NCBI RefSeq assembly: GCF_000282055.1
Contig: NZ_AKJZ01000021.1
Coordinates: 42,838 to 106,837, forward strand
DNA length: 64,000 bases
Source of the DNA: Flavobacterium sp. CF136
GTDB taxonomy: Bacteria > Bacteroidota > Bacteroidia > Flavobacteriales > Flavobacteriaceae
Direction of reading: 5' to 3'
Part shown: piece by piece, positions 18,962-28,012 of the stretch
How positions within the stretch are numbered: position 1 is the stretch's first letter
How the letters are laid out: every line of letters begins with the position of its first letter
Made by a program: the position numbers and the translations under genes
Notes under the pieces: model-generated
The model's input: only the letters and a program-made list of their open reading frames with translations
Databases searched by the model: none
Told to the model about the DNA's origin: nothing

Positions 18962-20434
18962 TTATTCTTTTCTATCTATATCCTGGGCAAACTCAGGTAA
19001 TTTTTCTCTTGTCATTTTTACAATTACGCGATGCATCCAAATCAGGCAAACTATTGATAGTATAAAAATAAAGAGCCAGGAACTTGTCCAGAAACCAGTA
19101 AAAGCAAGCAGGTATCCAAAAACTATCGGACCTGTAAATCCTCCTAAACCACCAATCATTCCGACCATTCCTCCTATTACCCCTACCTGATTTGGGAAAT
19201 ATTCAGGAATGTGTTTGTAAACTGCTGCCGAACCAATTCCCCAACAAGCCCCTATTAAAATTACCAAAACCAAATAGATCCACATATTTGCCTCAAAATG
19301 AATTTGAGTAATTCCGTCAGCAATCAATTCTTTTTTCTGTACTTTTTGATTTTCGGCAACTACTACTTCCTGCCACGTCGTTTTAGATGGAAAAAATTTA
19401 CTAGACTCTACATTAGAATCTTTTTGATTTATCTGATATTCTCTTTTTCCAATAACAACTTTTGATGGTGACACCTGAGTTACCGTTCCTGCATTCCCAG
19501 CCAATAAACCACTCCCTGAAGTAGTAATATTCATTTTAGGAAACAATAATAAAAAACTCAACACCACTGAGGAGCTTAAAACCCAATACATTACTTTTCT
19601 GGCGCCAAACTTATCCGACAAAAATCCTCCAAAGGCTCGAATAATACCCGCCGGCAAACTAAAACAAGTAGTAAACAAGCCCCCAAAAATTAAAGTCGTG
19701 TGGTAAACATTCATAAAATTAGGCAGCAGCCATTGAGAAAATGATACAAAAGAACCAAACAGCAGAAAATAATAGGTTCCAAAACGCCATACTTGTACTT
19801 TTTTGAGTGGCTGCAAAAGTTCTTTAACCGATTTTGGTTTTGCGTCTATTTTTTTTGTTTTTGAAAAGAGAATAAAAACAACTCCCATAAGCAACAAGGC
19901 AGCACCATAAATTACCGGCAAATATTTCCAACCGTTTTCAGGATCTAATTCTGTAAAGTATTTCAACAAACTTGGTGCTATAAAAGGAGTAATTGAAGCC
20001 CCTGCAGTACCCATTCCGAAAATACCAAGTGCTCGTCCCTGCCATTCTTTCGGATACCAAAGCGATGTATAAGCTACACCAATGGCGAAACTTGTCCCTA
20101 CCATTCCAAACAAAAAACTCAGGAAAGCAAACATCCAGAAATTAACCGCAAACGGCAGTAAAAACAAAGGAATTGAAGCCAGAATAAGCAAACCGGAATA
20201 TACTACGCGGCCTCCAAATTTATCCGTTAAAATTCCCATTGGCAATCGCATGAGTGAACCGGTAAGTATCGGAATACCTAAAAGCCATCCTATCTGAACT
20301 ACATTCCAGTCAAAAATTCCCTGATCTGCCAAAAATGTAACCAAAACCCCGTTTAAAGTCCAACAGGCAAAACAAACTGCGAAGGCAAGTGTATTTAAAA
20401 ATAATATCCTGTGTGATTGTGATAAATTGCTCAT
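18962..20434 (-). CDS. narK: NarK/NasA-type nitrate/nitrite MFS transporter with an unusual hydrophilic insert
   Basis: 490 residues. A major-facilitator transporter of the nitrate/nitrite porter family. Typical features are GILTDKFGGR (loop 2-3), the glycine-rich signature VGVIGGMVGMIGGLGGFTGPI near the C-terminus and the helix-10/11 block GIGSAAVYKHIPEYFP. Between the helix ending near residue 300 and the one starting near 385 is an insert of about 80 polar residues (GTVTQVSPSKVVIGKREYQ to VVAENQKVQKKELIADGITQ). This is absent from standard NarK proteins as I know them. It resembles a small beta-barrel/lipoyl-like fold. The gene has its own upstream region with an FNR-like palindrome. Confidence 0.9.
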   Translation of the reverse strand: MSNLSQSHRILFLNTLAFAVCFACWTLNGVLVTFLADQGIFDWNVVQIGWLLGIPILTGSLMRLPMGILTDKFGGRVVYSGLLILASIPLFLLPFAVNFWMFAFLSFLFGMVGTSFAIGVAYTSLWYPKEWQGRALGIFGMGTAGASITPFIAPSLLKYFTELDPENGWKYLPVIYGAALLLMGVVFILFSKTKKIDAKPKSVKELLQPLKKVQVWRFGTYYFLLFGSFVSFSQWLLPNFMNVYHTTLIFGGLFTTCFSLPAGIIRAFGGFLSDKFGARKVMYWVLSSSVVLSFLLLFPKMNITTSGSGLLAGNAGTVTQVSPSKVVIGKREYQINQKDSNVESSKFFPSKTTWQEVVVAENQKVQKKELIADGITQIHFEANMWIYLVLVILIGACWGIGSAAVYKHIPEYFPNQVGVIGGMVGMIGGLGGFTGPIVFGYLLAFTGFWTSSWLFIFILSIVCLIWMHRVIVKMTREKLPEFAQDIDRKE

Positions 20435-20488
20435 AAATTTTAAAATTTAACTCAGTATAAAGATAGATACGTCCTGCGCCTTAAAACA

Positions 20489-20500
20489 TGATATAAATCA
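20489..20500 (-). promoter_or_regulatory. FNR/CRP-like palindrome upstream of narK
   Basis: TGAT-ATAA-ATCA is the half-site and spacing pattern of FNR/CRP-family operators (TTGAT-N4-ATCAA, outer bases not matched). Its centre is about 60 nt before the narK ATG, suitable for class II activation. A second TGATTTATCA with the wrong spacing is at about 20524. Confidence 0.45.
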
Positions 20501-20678
20501 GTTTGGTTTAAAAATCCCTAAAATGATTTATCAATTTACAAATTAGTTACTATACAAACACTGGATAACAAGCAAATTATTTGACCTTCAGATAAATAAA
20601 TAATAAAATTTTGTTAAACCATTAAACCCTTCGTTTGATTTATTGTCTTACATCTATTAATCAAATAAAAAACAAATC

Positions 20679-21122
20679 ATGAAAAAATTATTTATTGCAG
20701 CATTATTATTCGTTGGAATAGCAAGTTTCGCACAAGATGCGGATGTGGATCAAAAGCCGCCTCGTGAACAAAGAGAGCGATTAACCCCGGAACAACGAAA
20801 CGAAAAACAGTTAAAAAAACTAACTTCTGATTTAAGCTTGGATACTAAACAACAAGAACAAGTAAAACAATTGTTGGCAGAAAGAAGCACTAAAGCTGAA
20901 AAATTTAGAGACGCCAGAAAAGAACAAAAAGAAAGTGGCACCAAACCTACTGCTGAACAAAAAGAAGCTTTCAAAAAAGAAATGATGGCAGAAAAGGATG
21001 CAAATGATGCCAAAATGAAAGGAATTCTAACTGCTGACCAATACACCAAATGGAAAGCAATTCAGGAAGAGAACAAAGACAAAATCAGAGAAAAAATGAA
21101 AGAACGCAGAAACGATAATTAA
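20679..21122 (+). CDS. Small periplasmic helical protein, Spy/CpxP-like
   Basis: 147 residues. A Sec signal peptide (MKKLFIAALLFVGIASFAQ) is followed by a highly charged, almost entirely alpha-helical protein rich in Gln, Glu and Lys. TPEQRNEKQLKKLTSDLSLD and a second helix GILTADQYTKWKAIQEE resemble the repeated LT-x-x-Q segments of Spy/CpxP-type proteins. Many Bacteroidota genomes carry such proteins under DUF4890 or related names (recalled). It may be a periplasmic chaperone. It is transcribed divergently from narK. Confidence 0.65.
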   Translation: MKKLFIAALLFVGIASFAQDADVDQKPPREQRERLTPEQRNEKQLKKLTSDLSLDTKQQEQVKQLLAERSTKAEKFRDARKEQKESGTKPTAEQKEAFKKEMMAEKDANDAKMKGILTADQYTKWKAIQEENKDKIREKMKERRNDN

Positions 21123-21146
21123 TTTTAGTACATAAAAAAAGGAAGG

Positions 21147-21327
21147 AAAAAAGCCCTACCGTCTGGACACAAGTATAAAAAACAACACGAATTTCACGAA
21201 TTTGCACAAATTTTAATGGGATAACCTACGTTTGTGAAATTAATTTCACAAATGAATTAGTGGCAATTTGTGAAATTCGTGTTCAAATTGAATTATAATA
21301 TTTGTGTCCAGACGGTAGGGCTTTTTT
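21147..21327. repeat. Long nested inverted repeat (terminator plus REP-like palindromes)
   Basis: The outer arms (21147-21172 and 21302-21327) are perfectly complementary over 26 nt, with terminal A-run and T-run, so the element can end transcription of both convergent genes. A second pair is nested inside: 21184-21197 with 21270-21283, 14 nt, containing CACGAATTTCAC. At the centre is a 22-bp perfect palindrome, 21231-21252 (TTTGTGAAATT repeated inverted). The inner CGAATT/TTGTG sequences match repeats at 30896-30976 and 36806-36855. Confidence 0.85.
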
Positions 21328-21344
21328 TGTTTCTTCGGTATTCT

Positions 21345-23819
21345 CTATTTTGGATTAAGTATCAAATCTATTCTTTTGATACAATCTTCATAATGATATT
21401 TTGTTTCGGTATTTACAGCCATCACTTTTGCTGTTGAAAGTGATTTTTTCAACGTATTCAATTCACCACGTACTAAAGCCCTAAGATCTGACTGAGATAC
21501 GTTATAATATATTGTCGATTTATCTACCGGCTTAATTTCTTCTGTCATCAGATATCCCATTCGATCAATATAAGCACGCTGCAGGTTTCTTCTGTAAATG
21601 GTTACATTAGCCGCTGTATTCGCTTCTTTCCAAATTCCTTTACGAGTATCTTTAAACAAATCTAAAGCTTTATACGTATCAGCTCCAAGTATTTCATTAT
21701 CCATTAATCTGCCAATACGTCCTAAACTCAATAAACTGTTTAGGTGTCTAACCTGTAGACTTCTAAATATTTCTGTATACCCTGAAAAATTTGTATTTTT
21801 TAAAGTATTCATATTTACAATCCATGTCGGAGAAGCGAAAGCATTAGTCTGAAGCCAATTCATTGCTTCTATTTGTTTTGCTTTGGGAACCACTTCATAA
21901 ACATTTCCAGGCTGGTTTGGGTTTTTAGTGTTCTCATAAACGCCTCCTACATTTGTCACTACATGTCCAACATATCGGCTCCAAACCTCTAATAATTCTT
22001 TATATAATTCATCTAAATCCTCATAATTATTACTAACACTGCTTGTCCATTCACTTAAATGATTAGCTACATATTCCAGATTTTTAAGTCCGTATGAACT
22101 TGCTTTCATAGAATTATTCCCAATATCTTCTGTTTGAGATGAAGGATCAAAAGCACTGCTTTGTTTCCCAAATTTATAAATTGGGTTTCCTGCTTTTTCC
22201 AGAATCCATTTATCTAATATGGGTAATTCGTCCTGCGCTGATTTTACATTCGGAATCACTCTGTAACCCCAATTTAATGCATAATGATCGTATGCGCCCA
22301 TTTTACGGATAAAGCGAATATTTTTATCTCCCGGTTGTGCAATATAATTAAAACGGGCATAATCCATTATACTTGCTGAAATTCCGTTTTGCTGAGTAAA
22401 TTCTCCATTTCTGTAGCTTTCTGTATCATAAGCACAGCTTGCCCCCATATTGTGCGGAAAACCTAATGCATGACCCACTTCGTGCGCAATTACCATTTGC
22501 ATCATTTCGCCCATCTCCTCATCACTTGTCTGCAAAGTTCTTGCTGATGGATTTGATGCTCCGGTTTCTAACAAATATCTGTTTCTATACGAACGCAAAT
22601 GATTGTGATACCAGATTACATCACTTTCTATAATTTCTCCGGTTCTGGGATCTGAAACACTTGGCCCGACAGCATTTCTTGTTGTACTCGCCACATAACG
22701 AATTACAGAATACCGAACATCTTCCGGACTAAAATCAGGATCTTGCTCTTTTGTTGGAGCATCTTTTGCAATTATTGCATTTTTAAATCCTGCTGTTTCA
22801 AATGGTTTTTGCCATTCTTCAATTCCCTGCTTAATATATTTTTTCAATTTTTCAGGAGTGGCAGGATCCAAATAATATACAATTGGTTTTATGGGTTCAA
22901 CCAATTCTCCTCTGGCATACGCTTCAGGATCTTTAGGCTCTAATCTCCAACGGCGGATATAGGTTTTAAGGTCTGATTTTAATTCATTGCTTCCATAATC
23001 ATACTGACTTAGCGTAAACCATCCTACTCTTGGATCTGCCAATCTTGGTTTCATCGGAATTTCAGGCAATAAAATCATTGATTGATTCATCTGAATACTT
23101 ATCGATTCGGTTTCTTCCAGCATTGAAGGCTTTGAGGCATTATAAGTCATATCCTGAGTAACTTCGATATTCATCGGAAAACTTTTCATTGTATTAATAA
23201 AACTTCTGGAATCATCCAGTCCTTTTACTTTGTATGTTTCCCGCATTTCTGCAGATATTCCGCTGATCGCTTTTACATCTGTACTATAAAATTTAGTGAC
23301 ATCAATAACCGTATTTGCCGAATCTTTACTAAAAGCAGCAATATCAAAAGCAAATAATGTAGGCTCATAATTATTTGATTTAACCGAAATACTTATTGGT
23401 AAAGTATCATTTGCAACAGCATTATATGATTTTGATTTTATAAGAATCTTATCCTGAAAACGCTGCCAGACAATTAATTGTTCATTTGTTTCTGAACCCG
23501 CATTTACATATCCTCCACCCAAATTAGAAGGCAGTTTGGATAATCTGCTTACCAAAAGCATATCTTTATTTAAATATTTATTCGGAATCTCGAAATAATA
23601 TTTTTTATCAACTTTATGTACTGTAAAAAGCCCATCATCAGAAACAGCATCTTTGGTAATTACTTTGCTGTACTCTTTAATTGTAGATTCTGGTTTTTTT
23701 TCCGGAGGAGCGGCCTCAGTTTCGCCTTTTTTGGATTTTTCTTTTTTAGATTGCGCAAATTGGCTTGCCGGAAACAGCAAAAAAACTGTTACTACAACAA
23801 AAATGTAAAATTTATTCAT
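21345..23819 (-). CDS. Secreted zinc-dependent metalloprotease (DUF5117/DUF4953 type)
   Basis: 824 residues with a signal peptide (MNKFYIFVVVTVFLLFPASQFAQ) and a basic/acidic low-complexity linker. The N-terminal DUF5117-like region runs to about residue 250 and is followed by the catalytic domain. Its zinc site MVIAHEVGHALGFPHNMGAS (about 443-462) is HExxHxxGxxH, and SIMDYARFNYIAQPGD is a Met-turn-like segment. This is the metzincin pattern of a large Bacteroidota protease family of unknown substrate. It stands alone, with a CAAAAATA promoter motif (minus-strand TATTTTTG) 32 nt upstream. Confidence 0.88.
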   Translation of the reverse strand: MNKFYIFVVVTVFLLFPASQFAQSKKEKSKKGETEAAPPEKKPESTIKEYSKVITKDAVSDDGLFTVHKVDKKYYFEIPNKYLNKDMLLVSRLSKLPSNLGGGYVNAGSETNEQLIVWQRFQDKILIKSKSYNAVANDTLPISISVKSNNYEPTLFAFDIAAFSKDSANTVIDVTKFYSTDVKAISGISAEMRETYKVKGLDDSRSFINTMKSFPMNIEVTQDMTYNASKPSMLEETESISIQMNQSMILLPEIPMKPRLADPRVGWFTLSQYDYGSNELKSDLKTYIRRWRLEPKDPEAYARGELVEPIKPIVYYLDPATPEKLKKYIKQGIEEWQKPFETAGFKNAIIAKDAPTKEQDPDFSPEDVRYSVIRYVASTTRNAVGPSVSDPRTGEIIESDVIWYHNHLRSYRNRYLLETGASNPSARTLQTSDEEMGEMMQMVIAHEVGHALGFPHNMGASCAYDTESYRNGEFTQQNGISASIMDYARFNYIAQPGDKNIRFIRKMGAYDHYALNWGYRVIPNVKSAQDELPILDKWILEKAGNPIYKFGKQSSAFDPSSQTEDIGNNSMKASSYGLKNLEYVANHLSEWTSSVSNNYEDLDELYKELLEVWSRYVGHVVTNVGGVYENTKNPNQPGNVYEVVPKAKQIEAMNWLQTNAFASPTWIVNMNTLKNTNFSGYTEIFRSLQVRHLNSLLSLGRIGRLMDNEILGADTYKALDLFKDTRKGIWKEANTAANVTIYRRNLQRAYIDRMGYLMTEEIKPVDKSTIYYNVSQSDLRALVRGELNTLKKSLSTAKVMAVNTETKYHYEDCIKRIDLILNPK

Positions 23820-23850
23820 TTATCAACAAGATTAATAGTAATTTGATAAA

Positions 23851-23858
23851 CAAAAATA
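23851..23858 (-). promoter_or_regulatory. -7 element of the metalloprotease gene
   Basis: TATTTTTG on the minus strand fits TAnnTTTG, 32 nt before the start codon. Confidence 0.4.
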
Positions 23859-23939
23859 AATTTTGACTCTAATCTTTCACGAAATCACATTTTATTTAAC
23901 TTTTAATTAACTGTTAAAAATTAAAATCTAATTCATAAA

Positions 23940-23973
23940 ATAAGGTTTAACTTTAATCAAAGCTAAACCTTAT
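23940..23973 (-). terminator. Terminator of hemL
   Basis: ATAAGGTTTA (23940-23949) pairs with TAAACCTTAT (23964-23973), 28 nt past the hemL stop. The stem is AT-rich, so strength is uncertain. Confidence 0.55.
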
Positions 23974-24000
23974 AGTTTATAATTTTGCAGTATTTTTAGT

Positions 24001-25287
24001 TTAAAACGTCTTTGAAACCTTATCAATAGCATTAATCGTAAAATCTAAATCCTCGTATGTTAATGCATCAGTAATAAACCAGGTCTCATATGCTGATGGC
24101 GCAATATAAATTCCTTCCTGCAATAATCCGTGAAAGAATTTCCTGAAGGTTTCATTATCCCCTTTTGCAGCAGTTTGAAAATCTGTAACAGGATTTGCAT
24201 CAAAATGTACAGAAATCATTGAACCTACTCTATTAATGGTAAATACAACATTGTTTGCTTTTAGAACTCTGTCAATTCCTGCTTCTAAATAGGCTGTTTT
24301 TTCTTCTAAACGATCAAAAACAGCACGATCATTATTTAATGCTTGTAACATTGCCAACCCGGCAGCCATTGCCAACGGATTTCCTGATAATGTTCCGGCT
24401 TGATAAACCGGGCCTAGTGGTGCCAGATAATTCATAATTTCTGCACGTGCAGCAAAAGCGCCAACCGGTAATCCGCCGCCAATTACTTTTCCGAAAGTTA
24501 CGATATCAGCATTAATATTAAACAATTCCTGAACTCCGCCGCGAGCCAAACGGAAACCTGTCATAACCTCATCAAAAATTAATAAAATTCTGTTTGCAGT
24601 ACACAAATCTCTTAATCCTTGCAGGAAACCTTTTTGTGGCGGAATACAACCCATGTTTCCGGCAACCGGCTCAATAATAATAGCTGCAATTTCATTTTTA
24701 TTGGCCTCGATTAAAGTCTTTACATTCTCTAAATCATTGTATTTTGCCAACAAAGTATCTTTTGCAGTTCCTTCTGTAACGCCCGGGCTATTTGGAGATC
24801 CAAAAGTTACGGCACCACTTCCGGCCTGAATCAAAAATGAATCAGAATGTCCGTGGTAACAACCTGCAAATTTTATAATTTTATCTCTTTTCGTAAATCC
24901 GCGAGCCAAACGAATGGCACTCATACAAGCCTCAGTTCCTGAATTTACAAAACGAATTTTATCTATATTCGGAACCATAGAAACTGCCAAAGCTGCAATT
25001 TCTGTTTCTAATTCAGTTGGCATTCCGAATGAAGTTCCCAGTTTTGCTTTTTCGATTACGGCATCAACAACCGGCTGATAGGCGTGACCCAAAACCATTG
25101 GACCCCATGAATTGATATAATCGATTAATTTATTTCCGTCTTCATCATACAAATAGGCTCCTTTAGCACTTTTTACAAAAATAGGAGTTCCTCCAACTGC
25201 TTTAAAAGCTCGTACTGGTGAATTTACCCCTCCCGGAATTACTTTTTCTGCTTCAGCAAAAAGCTGACTACTTCTTTTATAGATCAT
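24001..25287 (-). CDS. hemL: Glutamate-1-semialdehyde 2,1-aminomutase
   Basis: 428 residues. PLP enzyme making 5-aminolevulinate from glutamate-1-semialdehyde in the C5 haem pathway. Visible: [16 protein letters not shown] at the N-terminus, [47 protein letters not shown], and the PLP Lys in [19 protein letters not shown] (about residue 266). [24 protein letters not shown] sequence follows. Full length and intact. Confidence 0.96.
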   Translation of the reverse strand: MIYKRSSQLFAEAEKVIPGGVNSPVRAFKAVGGTPIFVKSAKGAYLYDEDGNKLIDYINSWGPMVLGHAYQPVVDAVIEKAKLGTSFGMPTELETEIAALAVSMVPNIDKIRFVNSGTEACMSAIRLARGFTKRDKIIKFAGCYHGHSDSFLIQAGSGAVTFGSPNSPGVTEGTAKDTLLAKYNDLENVKTLIEANKNEIAAIIIEPVAGNMGCIPPQKGFLQGLRDLCTANRILLIFDEVMTGFRLARGGVQELFNINADIVTFGKVIGGGLPVGAFAARAEIMNYLAPLGPVYQAGTLSGNPLAMAAGLAMLQALNNDRAVFDRLEEKTAYLEAGIDRVLKANNVVFTINRVGSMISVHFDANPVTDFQTAAKGDNETFRKFFHGLLQEGIYIAPSAYETWFITDALTYEDLDFTINAIDKVSKTF

Positions 25288-25327
25288 TATGATTTTAGAT
25301 TTCTGAATTTAGATTTTAGATTATTTT

Positions 25328-25352
25328 AAACTGAAAACTGCGACTGAAAACT
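25328..25352. repeat. 25-nt intergenic repeat, inverted copy at 30652-30676
   Basis: AAACTGAAAACTGCGACTGA plus five more bases between hemL and the glucosaminidase gene is exactly the reverse complement of 30652-30676, which lies just after the DUF4136 gene. The sequence is a degenerate internal repeat of ACTGAAAACT. Confidence 0.7.
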
Positions 25353-26223
25353 ACTTAACTTTCAACTTCTGTCCTACTGAAAGCGCATTATCTGTAAGGT
25401 TGTTTTTTTGTTTTAAGTCATCAACCAATATGTTGAATTTTTTTGAAATCGAATACAATGTATCCCCTTTTTGAACTTCATATAAATCAGGATCGTTTGA
25501 ACCGGAATTTGAAGATGAACTTCTGGCGGGAGCTGATTTATTAATTGCCGTATAAGTTTTCCCGGTAACCTGACAATCATATTGATGCAGATTATAACGT
25601 TCGATATAACTAATTAATTTATCCGGATAATTAGGATCTGTAGCATATCCAGCCGCTCTCAGTCCTTTTGCCCACGCTTTATAATCGTCTTTTTCGTAAG
25701 TAAATAAAGCTGCATATCTATTTTTTCCGACTAAAAATAAAGCGTGATCCCTATAAGATTCTGAAGCTTCATTATATTTCCTAAAACATTCCTGAGAGGA
25801 ATCATCGTCATGACGAACGCTTTCTCCCAGCCAGTCTTTATGACATTTTATTCCGAAATGATTGTTTGCTTCTATTGCTAAATCCCCTCTTCCCGCTCCT
25901 GACTCTAAAATCCCCTGCGCCAGAATGATACTTGCCGGAATACCATATTTCTGCATATTACCCATTGCAATATCTTTGTATTGCAAAACGTAATTATTTA
26001 TTAAATCACTAGTTACTACTGTTCTTGATGTGGATTGAATTACTTCGGTATTATTTGTAGTGGGATTTTTAGCAATTGGCTTAGAATACGTTCCTTTTTT
26101 AGTTGAAGCTACTCTGGGTTTCTGAACCGCCGCTGCCTTTCTGGTTGTTGCAATTGCAGGTTTGCCGGAAGAACAGCTTGCCAACGCTGCAATTATAAAA
26201 AGTATTGCTATTTTTTTAAACAT
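25351..26223 (-). CDS. Glucosaminidase-domain lipoprotein with C-terminal LysM
   Basis: 290 residues. Lipoprotein signal IIAALASCSSG. A basic Ala/Lys/Thr linker leads to a mannosyl-glycoprotein endo-beta-N-acetylglucosaminidase (FlgJ-like) domain at about residues 75-215. It contains YGIPASIILAQGILESGAGRG with the catalytic Glu, NNHFGIKCHKDW and YRDHALFLVGKNRYAALF. A Ser/Asn-rich linker and one LysM (YEVQKGDTLYSISKKFN, about 246-289) follow and bind peptidoglycan. It cleaves cell-wall glycan during growth or division. The start overlaps the stop of the upstream gene by 8 nt, so they are co-transcribed. Confidence 0.93.
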   Translation of the reverse strand: MFKKIAILFIIAALASCSSGKPAIATTRKAAAVQKPRVASTKKGTYSKPIAKNPTTNNTEVIQSTSRTVVTSDLINNYVLQYKDIAMGNMQKYGIPASIILAQGILESGAGRGDLAIEANNHFGIKCHKDWLGESVRHDDDSSQECFRKYNEASESYRDHALFLVGKNRYAALFTYEKDDYKAWAKGLRAAGYATDPNYPDKLISYIERYNLHQYDCQVTGKTYTAINKSAPARSSSSNSGSNDPDLYEVQKGDTLYSISKKFNILVDDLKQKNNLTDNALSVGQKLKVK

Positions 26224-27112
26224 TCGTTTTTAGTATTGGTAATTTCTTCTGCTTCAATTTTAAATTCATTCCTTCAATTCCCTGCAATCCGCCGGTATGA
26301 ATGAGTAAAATTTTTGAATTTGCAGGAAAATAGTTTTTATGGATTAAATCTATAACGCCAAAAACCATCTTTCCTGTATAAATTGGGTCTAAAGGCACTT
26401 TATTTTCATCAAAAAAAGAATTAATAAATTCAATTAATTCCAAATTTATCTTGCCATATCCTCCAAAATGATAGTCAGAAATTAAATCCCAGTTATCTTT
26501 TTTTGCAAAAATACGAATTTCATCCTTTAAAAAATCACCTTTTAACGCCGGAAACCCTAAAATTTTCTGATTTGGAAAAGCACTATTTATCAATCCGGAA
26601 ATAGTTCCACCTGTTCCTACAGCGCAGCAAACATAATTAAAGACAGTGTCTTCAGTAGTCAAAATTTCTTCACAGCCTTTTACTGCCAATTCATTTGTTC
26701 CGCCTTCGGGCACTAAATAAAAATCTCCAAACTTTTCTTTTAACTTTTCTAAAAAAGAAATTTCACTTTTAAGGCGATAATTCTCTCTGGAAACAAATTC
26801 AAATTTCATTCCATTTTCCTGAGCGAATTTCAGGGTTGGGTTTTCTTCAATTTTATCAAAAAGCTCTTCTCCGCGAATAACTCCAATTGTCTTAAAACCT
26901 TGTTCTTTTCCCGCATAAGCAACCGCTGCAATATGATTCGAAAAAGCACCGCCAAAAGTCAATAATACTTCTTTATTTTCGGCTTTCGCCTGAAGTAAAT
27001 TATATTTTAGCTTTCTAAATTTATTCCCGGAAACAAACGGATGAATCAAGTCTTCGCGCTTTATTGTCAAAGAAATATCGTTAGGGAAATCGATATGAAT
27101 TTGTTGGTTCAA
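26216..27112 (-). CDS. PLP-dependent D-cysteine desulfhydrase / ACC-deaminase-like enzyme
   Basis: 298 residues of the tryptophan-synthase-beta fold. The PLP Lys is in HPFVSGNKFRKLKYNL (near residue 33-37). LLTFGGAFSNHIAAVAYAGK is the Ser/Asn loop, FVPEGG-like YLVPEGGTNELAVKGC precedes the phosphate loop CCAVGTGGTISGL, and the C-terminus holds ILLIHTGGLQGIEGM. ACC deaminases and D-cysteine desulfhydrases cannot be separated by eye. The length, somewhat short, matches the Bacteroidota 1-aminocyclopropane-1-carboxylate deaminase/D-cysteine desulfhydrase entries I recall. Operon with the glucosaminidase. Confidence 0.85.
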   Translation of the reverse strand: MNQQIHIDFPNDISLTIKREDLIHPFVSGNKFRKLKYNLLQAKAENKEVLLTFGGAFSNHIAAVAYAGKEQGFKTIGVIRGEELFDKIEENPTLKFAQENGMKFEFVSRENYRLKSEISFLEKLKEKFGDFYLVPEGGTNELAVKGCEEILTTEDTVFNYVCCAVGTGGTISGLINSAFPNQKILGFPALKGDFLKDEIRIFAKKDNWDLISDYHFGGYGKINLELIEFINSFFDENKVPLDPIYTGKMVFGVIDLIHKNYFPANSKILLIHTGGLQGIEGMNLKLKQKKLPILKTNV

Positions 27113-27115
27113 AAT

Positions 27116-27457
27116 CTATTTTTGTTTTAAAGTTAAGTAGTTCCAGTATTGAAAAAGGGAACGTTTTTTCAAATAATCATAATTGGTTTCGTTTGAATAT
27201 GCTTCTCTCTCAAAACTAATATTCCGATACGCCAATGCCGCATTTTTATATTGAATCAAACGCACCAAATATTCTAAAATATACCAAATAAAAAACGGAA
27301 TTACCAGCATTTCCAGTTGCTGTCGTAAATGAATTTTTTCGTGATTTACAAAAGTCTTATTCACTTTATCAAAATCATATTTCATCAAAATGAAGGGAAA
27401 CACAGCCATTCCACGATATCCATTCGGAATTAAATATTTAGCAACAATCAGAAACAT
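27116..27457 (-). CDS. Small protein with HExxH motif and hydrophobic helix, unknown
   Basis: 113 residues. FVNHEKIHLRQQLEMLV has an HExxH sequence (about residues 39-43). A hydrophobic segment IPFFIWYILEYLVRLIQY follows, then SFEREAYSNE with a Glu downstream. This spacing resembles a minimal metallopeptidase site next to a membrane helix, but no peptidase family is firmly recognised. The N-terminus FLIVAKYLIPNGYRGMAVFPFIL is also hydrophobic. It ends 4 nt before the desulfhydrase-like start and is the first gene of that operon. Confidence 0.6.
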   Translation of the reverse strand: MFLIVAKYLIPNGYRGMAVFPFILMKYDFDKVNKTFVNHEKIHLRQQLEMLVIPFFIWYILEYLVRLIQYKNAALAYRNISFEREAYSNETNYDYLKKRSLFQYWNYLTLKQK

Positions 27458-27574
27458 TGGCTGTAAAATTTATAAATTTGTAGAAGCAAAATTGTTTATT
27501 TTCATTAAAATCACAATCCAAATAATATTGATTTTGATTTTAAAACAAATAGATATTGCACAGAAATTACCATT

Positions 27575-27760
27575 ATGAAAGAGCAAAGTAATGAAAATAA
27601 ATTAACCGAAGGCGAAGATTTTTATTATACCCCCGAAGGTTATAAGTGTTTTACCGAAAAATACCACCTAAAACGTGGTTATTGCTGCAAAAGCGGCTGT
27701 CGTCATTGTCCGTATGGGTTTGATAAACGAACAGGGGAAATAAGAAAGAAAGCTAATTAG
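27575..27760 (+). CDS. Small Cys-rich protein, DUF5522 family
   Basis: 61 residues. FYYTPEGYKCFTEKYHLKRG is followed by YCCKSGCRHCPYGFDKRTG, five Cys and one His that could bind a metal. From memory this pattern defines the DUF5522 family, very common in Bacteroidota and Proteobacteria, with no known function. The start ATG at 27575 is the only one that gives the conserved N-terminus. Confidence 0.75.
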   Translation: MKEQSNENKLTEGEDFYYTPEGYKCFTEKYHLKRGYCCKSGCRHCPYGFDKRTGEIRKKAN

Positions 27761-27792
27761 TCAATTTGAAAATGTGTCAATTAGATAATTTT

Positions 27793-27816
27793 GTCATCCT
27801 GAGCGAAGTCGAAGGA
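27793..27816 (+). repeat. Dispersed 24-nt repeat (GTCATCCTGAG...), upstream of hutU
   Basis: GTCATCCTGAGCGAAGTCG followed by AAGGA recurs at 29998-30021 with one change, just after hutU. The gap 27761-28012 also contains AATCTAAAAT repeats and a duplicated GAAAATGTG.CAATT segment, and no ORF. Confidence 0.6.
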
Positions 27817-28012
27817 CAAATCTAAAATCATCAATCTAAAATCTAAAATTATAAATGGATATTCTCTTGCGAAAATTTAGGATTACGATCCACAAATCCT
27901 ATCACAGGTCGGATATTCGTTATCCTTAGTCATTTTAATTAGAAAATGTGCCAATTTGAAAATTAGATAATTCAAATCTAAAATCTAAACTCAGAAATCT
28001 AAAATAAAAAAA

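Noticed and set aside
27761..28012. Possible CRISPR-like or riboswitch array (AATCTAAAAT tracts)
   Set aside because: Repeats are degenerate, unevenly spaced and of the kind seen in several other gaps; no cas gene or spacer pattern.
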